From Clostridia bacterium (GTDB lineage Bacteria; Bacillota; Clostridia; Christensenellales; Borkfalkiaceae): DNA of 8,136 bases. Positions 1-5,365 of the stretch are shown here, one piece after another. The stretch spans positions 1 to 8,136 of the forward strand of contig JAGCLN010000106.1 in NCBI GenBank assembly GCA_017646945.1. Reading direction: 5' to 3'. Both the position numbers and the translations under genes were made by a program. Each line of letters starts with the position of its first letter. Positions within the stretch are counted from its first letter, which is position 1. The notes beneath the pieces were generated by a model. The model did not search any database. It was not told the DNA's origin and saw only the letters and a program-made list of their open reading frames with translations.

Positions 1-719
1 TAAACTTTCATAACGGGGTCAAGCCGAAAAAGGCTCGTTTTGTAGGGAAGGTAGCCGTAAAGCATAAGCCCTGAACGAACGGCGTTAAACTCGTAATCTT
101 TACCAAGCAATATTCCACCGCTTGCCGAAAGGTGCAAACACGCGTTTTCGTAATAGTTTTTAACCGCATCGCTAAGCGCAATAAACTTTGACCTTTGCTC
201 TTTAGCATACCTTTTGTTTTGGCTATCGCCAAGGTGCGAATACGCGCCCGTTACGTTTAGGTTAAACTGCGATGCAATATTCAAAATATCGCCCACTTCG
301 TTTATAGTGCTTGCGCCAAGCCTGTTCATACCCGTATTTAGTTTTATTTGAACGCTTGCGGTAGTCGATAGCCTTTGGCAAACTTCCGCAATTTCTATAA
401 CTTGCCGTTTATCGCAAACGGTTAAGGTTATATCTTTTAAAACCAAGTTTTCTAACTGTTCTTTATCGGCGGGGGTTAAAAGCAAAATTTCTTTATCGAT
501 ACCGCTAAGCCTTAAAGTTAAGGCTTCGTTAGCGAGCGAAACGCAATACCCGTCAACCAAAGTATAAAGGGAATTTGCAACGCCTACTAAACCGTGCCCG
601 TAAGCATCTGATTTAACAACGGCGTAAAACTTAGTTCGCTTATCTATTAATGATTTTACGCGCTCGGCGTTTTGATTAAGATTTTTTAAAGAAACTTCGC
701 AAATTATCGGTAAGGACAT
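1..719 (-). CDS. alr: Alanine racemase, N-terminal two thirds (cut by the window edge)
   Basis: PLP-dependent interconversion of L- and D-alanine in the cytoplasm, supplying D-Ala for peptidoglycan. I translated it by hand from the ATG at 719-717; 239 codons are visible and the frame stays open to the left edge. Family landmarks of the PLP-binding TIM barrel are present: the motif AVVKSDAYGHG with the Schiff-base lysine at K36, KLNTGMNRLG with the usual Lys/Arg pair K126 and R133, YSHLGDS with H162, HLSASGG near 196-202, and AVRSGLMLYG with R215, the arginine expected to contact the PLP ring nitrogen. The family is about 370-390 residues, so roughly 130-150 residues are missing, including the catalytic tyrosine of the C-terminal beta domain. 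A GGAG site lies 7 bases or so before the ATG. It has the same direction as the ABC gene, 176 bases upstream. The fold and family are secure; I cannot tell whether it is the only racemase in the genome. Confidence 0.93.
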   Translation of the reverse strand, partial: MSLPIICEVSLKNLNQNAERVKSLIDKRTKFYAVVKSDAYGHGLVGVANSLYTLVDGYCVSLANEALTLRLSGIDKEILLLTPADKEQLENLVLKDITLTVCDKRQVIEIAEVCQRLSTTASVQIKLNTGMNRLGASTINEVGDILNIASQFNLNVTGAYSHLGDSQNKRYAKEQRSKFIALSDAVKNYYENACLHLSASGGILLGKDYEFNAVRSGLMLYGYLPYKTSLFRLDPVMKV

Positions 720-766
720 TTTAATACTCCGCCCTTTAATAATATGCCGATACTCGCTCTTATGTT

Positions 767-794
767 ATGGTATAAAAACTATAAAACTATGCAA
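767..794 (-). promoter_or_regulatory. Possible promoter of alr
   Basis: On the minus strand TTGCAT (794-789) is followed after 16 bases by TACCAT (772-767), a modest match to a sigma-A promoter. It would start transcription about 40 bases before the alr ATG. The -35 overlaps the candidate plus-strand extended -10 at 790-798, so the two could interfere. alr could instead be read through from the ABC gene, since I see no terminator hairpin between them. Confidence 0.3.
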
Positions 795-798
795 TAAT
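790..798 (+). promoter_or_regulatory. Possible extended -10 element of the microprotein gene
   Basis: TGC followed by AATAAT, with the ATG of the small ORF only 6 bases after the hexamer. A start site 6-7 bases past the -10 would fall on or next to the ATG, which implies a leaderless message; no Shine-Dalgarno-like sequence precedes the ATG. No convincing -35 is seen. The same arrangement is found before the reductase gene at 7815. Confidence 0.35.
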
Positions 799-804
799 AA
801 TTTT

Positions 805-903
805 ATGAATTTTTTGCTTGGCTTAATCGTAGGATTGATAATCGGCGCAAACCTATCGCTAATTATCACTGCAATCTTTACGATAAATAGAAAATCTAAA
901 TAA
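805..903 (+). CDS. Possible 32-residue single-helix membrane microprotein
   Basis: An ATG-to-TAA frame of 32 codons. The product begins MNFLLGLIVGLIIG and ends INRKSK: one hydrophobic helix of about 24 residues followed by a basic tail (R29, K30, K32), so an N-out, C-in orientation is expected from the positive-inside rule. G6, G10 and G14 form a GxxxGxxxG glycine-zipper pattern typical of helix packing. The layout resembles very short one-helix Firmicutes proteins of the DUF3789 kind, but I cannot assign it to that family. It lies alone on the plus strand between two minus-strand genes, and its last 8 bases overlap the end of the ABC gene. No ribosome binding site is visible; an extended -10 ends 6 bases before the ATG. 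It could be a chance ORF, since a hydrophobic 32-mer is not improbable in AT-rich DNA. Function unknown. Confidence 0.4.
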   Translation: MNFLLGLIVGLIIGANLSLIITAIFTINRKSK

Positions 904-2512
904 TTTTACCGCCGTCAACGGTAATAGTCTTGGTAGCGTACTTTTCAAAAGCAGGCTTGTGCGAAATAACGATAAGGGTTTTGCCGAGCGTGGATAAAGA
1001 CTTTGCCACTTCTTCTTCCGTTTTGCTATCGAGCGCGGAAGTAGGCTCGTCAAGAATAATAATCGGCGAGTTACTGTAAACCGCCCTTGCTATCGCTAAG
1101 CGTTGTTCTTGACCTTCGGATAAACGGAATTTATCGTTTAAAAGGGTATCTTCCTTAAACTCAAAACTGTCAACCGTAGAATAAATGCAAGCAGTTTTTA
1201 AAGCAAGTTTTAATCTTTCTTCGTCATATTCGCTATTGAATATGACGTTTTCTTTTACCGAACCCGAGAATATCATATTCCCTTGCGGAACGAAAGAATA
1301 AAGACCTTTGATTTTATCGGGCGAATATTTATCGTTAGATAAAACGACCTTTATCTCGCCACCGCTAACCGAATAAAGACCGCAAAGAACTTTTGCGAGC
1401 GTGGACTTACCTTCACCCGAACCGCCCTTGACTAAAAGGATATCGCCCTTTTCAATCTCGAACGAAACGCCCGTTAATACTTCGCCGTCACCGTAAGAGA
1501 AAGAAAGGTCGCTAACGCTTATCTTATCAAAATCGGTAACTTCTAACTTTTCTTCAACGGTAGAACTAAGTTCAAATAGCCTTGCGCCCGAAACGAGCAT
1601 TTCCGCGTGAGCGGTAAAGAAACCGCTAATTCCTGAAATAGGCGAACGAATTTGCAATACGAGTTGAAGCATAGCGGTAATAACGCCGAAGTTAATGCCG
1701 TTTATACCCTTTGATATTCCGTATACGCCGTAGATTGCCGTTGCCGTGTAAAAAGCGGTAAAGCAAAGGTTGATTACAGAATTTACAAAAGAAGAGAAAT
1801 ACCTTTCTTTAAGTTTTGCTTTTTTGTAACTATCAAATCTTTCGTTTGAAATTTTAATAGCGGTATCTTCCGCGTTAAACGCCTTAATCGCCAAAGCGTT
1901 GTTTGAAACTTCGGATATGTACGAAGATTGTTTTGAATTTTCCACCCTTGACGCGCCGTGAAGGGAATAAACGATTTTTCTAACTACGAAAGACGACGCT
2001 ACTATCACTACCGCCACCCCTAAAATAACTAAGGTGAATATCGGCTGTAAGATAAAGAGCGCAACCGCCGTGCATAATAACCTTACGAAAGTTGCAACGA
2101 TATTTGGCAAAAGGTTGGTTTTAACGCTTGCAACCTTAGTAACGTCACCGTCTAATCTTGAAACTAAATCGCCCGAAGAAAGTTTTGAAACGGTTGCATA
2201 GTCGCTTTTTATAAATGCGGATAAAACGATATCTTTAAGCCTTTTTTCCGCCGTGATTTGAAGTTTATCACCCATGAGCCTTACTATAACGCCTAAAACA
2301 TAAGTTAGTAAGACTATTGCGACAAGCGTAACGGCAGGGTAAATTATCGGTAGCGAATTTGAATTTTCAACGCTGTTTATAAGTTCTTTCACGGCAAGGG
2401 CGAATATTACTGAAAGCCCTGCTTGAATAGCGCTCAAAACAACGTACAATACGTATTTAAAATTTTTAGAAGGCACAGCCTTTTCAATTTTTTCTAAAAC
2501 TGAATTTTTCAT
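896..2512 (-). CDS. ABC exporter half-transporter (fused membrane and ATPase domains)
   Basis: Type IV (ABCB-like) exporter subunit of 538 residues that would work as a dimer in the membrane. The N-terminal two thirds hold six predicted helices, roughly at 20-45, 60-80, 135-155, 158-178, 243-265 and 273-295, with the usual large cytoplasmic loops. The nucleotide-binding domain begins near 328: A-loop Y340, Walker A GGSGEGKST (363-371, K369), Q-loop Q410, signature LSEGQ (464-468, Glu in place of the common second Gly), Walker B IIILDE (484-489), D-loop SALD (492-495) and switch H518. All catalytic parts are intact. It is a little shorter than the usual 570-600 residues. No partner half-transporter, peptidase domain or substrate gene lies beside it, so a homodimer is the simplest reading and the substrate (lipid, peptide or drug) cannot be told. 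GGGGA lies about 7 bases before the ATG, and a near-consensus promoter lies upstream. Confidence 0.93.
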   Translation of the reverse strand: MKNSVLEKIEKAVPSKNFKYVLYVVLSAIQAGLSVIFALAVKELINSVENSNSLPIIYPAVTLVAIVLLTYVLGVIVRLMGDKLQITAEKRLKDIVLSAFIKSDYATVSKLSSGDLVSRLDGDVTKVASVKTNLLPNIVATFVRLLCTAVALFILQPIFTLVILGVAVVIVASSFVVRKIVYSLHGASRVENSKQSSYISEVSNNALAIKAFNAEDTAIKISNERFDSYKKAKLKERYFSSFVNSVINLCFTAFYTATAIYGVYGISKGINGINFGVITAMLQLVLQIRSPISGISGFFTAHAEMLVSGARLFELSSTVEEKLEVTDFDKISVSDLSFSYGDGEVLTGVSFEIEKGDILLVKGGSGEGKSTLAKVLCGLYSVSGGEIKVVLSNDKYSPDKIKGLYSFVPQGNMIFSGSVKENVIFNSEYDEERLKLALKTACIYSTVDSFEFKEDTLLNDKFRLSEGQEQRLAIARAVYSNSPIIILDEPTSALDSKTEEEVAKSLSTLGKTLIVISHKPAFEKYATKTITVDGGKII

Positions 2513-2545
2513 TGCGAATCCCCGCAGTTATAGTTATTAACTTAT

Positions 2546-2574
2546 ATTTTATACTAAATATTAAAATAAGTCAA
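2546..2574 (-). promoter_or_regulatory. Sigma-A-type promoter of the ABC exporter gene
   Basis: On the minus strand TTGACT (2574-2569), a 17-base spacer and TAAAAT (2551-2546). Both hexamers match consensus at 5 of 6 positions with optimal spacing. The predicted start near 2539 leaves a leader of about 26 bases. It stands back to back with the plus-strand promoter at 2629-2637. Confidence 0.75.
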
Positions 2575-2628
2575 TCGTGAAAGTTTTTTTTGTTTTTAAC
2601 AAAACCACTTTATTTTATGTTTTTTTTG

Positions 2629-2637
2629 TGGTAAAAT
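2629..2637 (+). promoter_or_regulatory. Extended -10 promoter of the DUF6062/M20 operon
   Basis: TGG followed by TAAAAT, an extended -10 element. No good -35 is seen at 16-18 bases; the upstream stretch is T-rich. The predicted start near 2644 gives a leader of about 25 bases that contains the AGAAGGTG ribosome binding site at 2656-2663, so this gene, unlike the one at 7815, has a normal leader. Confidence 0.55.
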
Positions 2638-2668
2638 ATAAAAAGATTAAAATTTAGAAGGTGTTTTT

Positions 2669-3358
2669 ATGGGATACAACATTTCTACTATGCATATTTG
2701 GCGAATGTTCAACGGCGAGTGCGAGTGCCCTATGTGTAAACTTAGAGTAAAGACTGAGTGCGATATTGCCGAACTCTATCTTTCCGAAGCCGTTATGGAA
2801 GACGCCGAGCGCGAAAAGGTTAACAAGTACGGTTTTTGCAAAGACCATTTCGACCTTTTATATTCAGGCAAAAACAAATTAGGGCTTGCTCTTCAACAGT
2901 CAACAAGGCTTAAAAGAGTTGATAAACTCATCAAGCCCGTAGACGTGAAAAGCGCTGTTAAAACGGCTAAAAAACTTCGCGAAGAGTTTGAAGACTGCAT
3001 CATTTGCAGAAGGCTTGAATATAATATGGTTCGCTATTTTGAAACGGTTGCAAGGCTTTACGGCGACGACGAAAAGTTTAGAAAGCAATTCTCTACTATC
3101 AAAGGCTTTTGCTATCCCGACTACGTTCGCCTTGTTGAAAACGCGCCCAAGGCCGGCAAGCACGCCAAAGAGTTTTTAGAAGTTTTATACGAAAAACAAA
3201 AACAATCAGCAGAAGAAGTTCATAAAAATTTAACCGACTTTACTATGGCGTTCGACTATCGCTCAACTTCACTTCCACCAAAGAGCGCGTCAATGTCACT
3301 CGTGCAATCGAGAATTAAGTTCTACGGCGAAAAATCAACCCTTCCCGAAAGGAGATAA
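2669..3358 (+). CDS. DUF6062-type Cys/His-rich protein of unknown function
   Basis: 229 residues, soluble, with no signal peptide or membrane helix. It resembles the DUF6062 family of Clostridia, identified from memory of its motif pattern. Two similar modules can be seen. The first has a CPMC knuckle (C20, C23) and about 33 residues later YGFCKDHF (C57, H60). The second has CIIC (C110, C113) and later KGFCYPDY (C148), where the expected histidine is replaced by aspartate at D151. Cys-x2-Cys plus Cys-x2-His suggests metal binding, probably zinc, but this is inference. Both modules are embedded in charged helical sequence, and the C-terminal 35 residues are Ser/Pro-rich and look flexible. The start is supported by AGAAGGTG 5 bases before the ATG. 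It is the first gene of an operon with the M20 hydrolase, only 2 bases apart. Function unknown; a role tied to the hydrolase is possible but not shown. Confidence 0.8.
   Translation: MGYNISTMHIWRMFNGECECPMCKLRVKTECDIAELYLSEAVMEDAEREKVNKYGFCKDHFDLLYSGKNKLGLALQQSTRLKRVDKLIKPVDVKSAVKTAKKLREEFEDCIICRRLEYNMVRYFETVARLYGDDEKFRKQFSTIKGFCYPDYVRLVENAPKAGKHAKEFLEVLYEKQKQSAEEVHKNLTDFTMAFDYRSTSLPPKSASMSLVQSRIKFYGEKSTLPERR
3348..3355 (+). promoter_or_regulatory. Ribosome binding site of the M20 gene inside the upstream gene
   Basis: AAAGGAGA spans the last sense codons of the DUF6062-type gene (AGG and AGA encode its terminal Arg-Arg) and sits 5 bases before the M20 ATG at 3361. It is the strongest Shine-Dalgarno match in the window. 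Ribosomes terminating at the TAA (3356-3358) uncover or directly reuse this site, so the two genes are probably translationally coupled. Confidence 0.8.
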
Positions 3359-3360
3359 TT

Positions 3361-4692
3361 ATGAAAGATTTGGTTAAAAATTCCGTTTTAAAATTTAAGC
3401 AAGAAATATACGACGCCCAAGATTATATTTGGGCTAACGCAGAAACCGGTTACAAAGAAGTTAAAACTTCTAAGTATATGGCTGAAATTTTTGAAAAATT
3501 AGGCTATAAGTTGAATTACGCGGAAAATATCCCCGGTTTTTATACGGTGATTGACACGGGCAGAGAAGGCCCCGAAGTATTGATACTTGCGGAACTTGAC
3601 TCGCTTATTAACTTTTCTCACCCCGACTGCAATAAGGTTACTGGCGCCGTTCATTGTTGCGGTCACTCTGCTCAATGCTCGGCTATGGTCGGTATTGCAG
3701 GCGCGCTTACAAACCCTGAAATCTTAGATAAACTCTCAGGTAGAATTAGGCTTTGCTTAGTTCCCGCAGAAGAACTTATCGAAATTGAGTATAGAAAAGA
3801 ACTCGTTAAAAAAGGCGTTATATCCTATCTTGGCGGTAAAGCCGAATTTTTATCAAGGGGTTACTTTGACGGTTGCGATATCGCGTTTTTGGTGCACACT
3901 TCTACTAATACCGTTTTCGGCGCGAATAAAGGTGGCGTTGGTTGCCTTGCAAAGCAAATTGAATACAAGGGCGTTTCCGCTCACGCAGGCGGTACGCCGT
4001 GGTTGGGCGTTAACGCGTTATACGCCGCAACCCAAGGTTTATCGGCAATAAACGCTATTCGTGAAACCTTTAAAGAACCCGACGTTATAAGGGTTCACCC
4101 CATTATCACAAAGGGCGGTGGCGCGGTAAACGCAATACCCGATTCGGTTACTATTGAAAGTTACGTTCGCGGTTCTTCGTTTGACGCGATTTATAACGCT
4201 AACAAGAAAGTTAACCGCGCGCTCGTTGGCGCGGCGCTTTCACTCGGCGCTAACGTTGAAATAAACGATATACCTGGCTATGCGCCTTATATCAATAACG
4301 AAGACCTTTTATCCGTTTATGAAAACGCGGTTAAAACTCACGGCTACGAGTTTAACAATACTCACGTTATCAGTTCCGGCTCTACCGATATGGGCGACTT
4401 GTCTTGCGTTATGATGGGTATTCACCCCAACGCGCCCGGCGCAATCGGCGTTAGCCACGGTGACGGATATTATATTAAAGATAAAGATTTGGCTTGCGTT
4501 GGCTCGGCTATCGTTCAAGTTCAAACGCTTTGCGATTTGTTAAAAGACGGCGCTACCCGCGCTAAGCAAATGCTCAAAAACTTCACGCCGATGTTTAAAA
4601 GCAAAGAAGATTACTTAGACTACATTTCTTCCTTTAACTGCGAAGGCGATAGAATTACCTACAACGGCGATAAAGCGGAAGTTAAACTTTAA
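3361..4692 (+). CDS. M20 family metallo-amidohydrolase, AbgB-like
   Basis: 443-residue cytoplasmic hydrolase of the M20 peptidase clan, expected to cleave an amide bond (N-acyl or peptide-like substrate) with two divalent metals. Landmarks in order: AELDSL (77-82), HCCGHS with likely metal ligands C100 and H102, VPAEE with catalytic or ligand Glu137/Glu138, LVHT with H179, then the smaller dimerization domain from about 195 with SAHAGGTPW (206-214), and in the returning catalytic domain SSGSTDMGDLS (338-348) and SHGDGYY with H366 as the last probable ligand. STDMGD is characteristic of the AbgB/aminobenzoyl-glutamate-hydrolase-like branch. The stretch between E138 and H179 is about 17 residues longer than in common aminoacylase-like members. 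The length is normal and all ligands are present, so it should be active; the substrate is unknown. It is the last gene of the operon and is followed after 5 bases by a terminator. Confidence 0.9.
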   Translation: MKDLVKNSVLKFKQEIYDAQDYIWANAETGYKEVKTSKYMAEIFEKLGYKLNYAENIPGFYTVIDTGREGPEVLILAELDSLINFSHPDCNKVTGAVHCCGHSAQCSAMVGIAGALTNPEILDKLSGRIRLCLVPAEELIEIEYRKELVKKGVISYLGGKAEFLSRGYFDGCDIAFLVHTSTNTVFGANKGGVGCLAKQIEYKGVSAHAGGTPWLGVNALYAATQGLSAINAIRETFKEPDVIRVHPIITKGGGAVNAIPDSVTIESYVRGSSFDAIYNANKKVNRALVGAALSLGANVEINDIPGYAPYINNEDLLSVYENAVKTHGYEFNNTHVISSGSTDMGDLSCVMMGIHPNAPGAIGVSHGDGYYIKDKDLACVGSAIVQVQTLCDLLKDGATRAKQMLKNFTPMFKSKEDYLDYISSFNCEGDRITYNGDKAEVKL

Positions 4693-4697
4693 ACCAT

Positions 4698-4734
4698 AAA
4701 AAAAGAACTGGCGACTTAGCCAGTTCTTTTTTTT
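4698..4734. terminator. Bidirectional rho-independent terminator
   Basis: A stem of GAACTGGC (4705-4712) and its complement (4719-4726) around the loop GACTTA, extended by seven A on the left and eight T on the right. The A and T runs give a U-tract in either direction, so the hairpin can end both the DUF6062/M20 operon (plus) and the lon-engB operon (minus). The engB stop codon (4735-4733) lies in the T-run. Confidence 0.92.
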
Positions 4735-5365
4735 ATTCGTCAATTTCGTCTTCCGGCTCAGGCTCGGTAAAGAAATCGTCGTTGTAGATTTTTAAAACGT
4801 GCTCTATTTTGTCAAGCACCTTGTCCTTTCCGTAACCCGTTTCGCTTGAAGTGGGAATTACTAAACCTTGACCTATCGCCAAGAAATTACCTATTGACTT
4901 AACCCTTTCAAAAATTCTCGTTTTGCCTATTTTATCCGCCTTAGTGGCAACTACCGTAAACGGCAATGCGTAAGAGTGAAGATAGTTTATCATAGCCAAA
5001 TCGTCACGAGTTGGGTCGTGGCGAATATCAACGAGCATAACGGTGTGGCAAAGCCCTTCTTTGAAGGCAAAGAACTCTTCCATAAGTTTGCCCCACTTTT
5101 GCTTTTCACTTTCAGAAACCTTTGCAAAACCGTAGCCCGGTAAATCGGCTAAGATAAACTCGCCGAAGTCAAAGTAATTTATAAGCCTTGTTCTACCCGG
5201 CGTTACCGAAGTTCTTGCTAAACCCTTGCGATTAGCAAGCATATTGATAATCGAACTCTTACCAACGTTCGACTTACCGCATACGGCAATTATAGGCTTT
5301 TCGCTTTTTAAAAAGTTCTTTTTATCCGCTACCGACGTTATGAACTTTGCATCTTTTATAATCAT
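4733..5365 (-). CDS. engB: Ribosome biogenesis GTPase EngB (YsxC/YihA)
   Basis: 210-residue single-domain GTPase of the TrmE-Era-EngA-like class, cytoplasmic, needed for late assembly of the 50S ribosomal subunit and essential in B. subtilis and E. coli. All G motifs are present: G1 GKSNVGKS (30-37), G2 threonine in the RTSVTPGRTR region (51-60), G3 DLPG (74-77), G4 TKAD (141-144) and G5 SSE (173-175). The tail from about 196 is very acidic (EPEPEDEIDE), somewhat longer than needed for the fold. Its ATG shares one base with the lon stop codon (TAATG), and no strong ribosome binding site precedes it, so translation probably depends on coupling to lon. The same lon-engB order occurs in Bacillus. 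It ends inside the shared terminator. Confidence 0.97.
   Translation of the reverse strand: MIIKDAKFITSVADKKNFLKSEKPIIAVCGKSNVGKSSIINMLANRKGLARTSVTPGRTRLINYFDFGEFILADLPGYGFAKVSESEKQKWGKLMEEFFAFKEGLCHTVMLVDIRHDPTRDDLAMINYLHSYALPFTVVATKADKIGKTRIFERVKSIGNFLAIGQGLVIPTSSETGYGKDKVLDKIEHVLKIYNDDFFTEPEPEDEIDE

Noticed and set aside
720..895. Terminator between the ABC exporter gene and alr
   Set aside because: No GC-containing hairpin followed by a U-tract on the minus strand; read-through into alr remains possible.
859..1053. Minus-strand 64-codon frame inside the ABC gene tail
   Set aside because: It lies in another frame of the ABC gene, whose ATPase motifs are intact here; its product has no recognisable domain.
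2592..2632. ACCAC...GTGGT arms and GTTTT...AAAAC near the DUF6062 promoter as an operator or hairpin
   Set aside because: Arms of only five bases, T-rich context, no symmetry beyond that; not enough to call a site.
2654..3179. Frames opposite or inside the DUF6062-type gene (2654-2848, 2900-3163 minus; 2988-3179 plus)
   Set aside because: Shadow frames of a gene supported by promoter, ribosome binding site and conserved Cys motifs.
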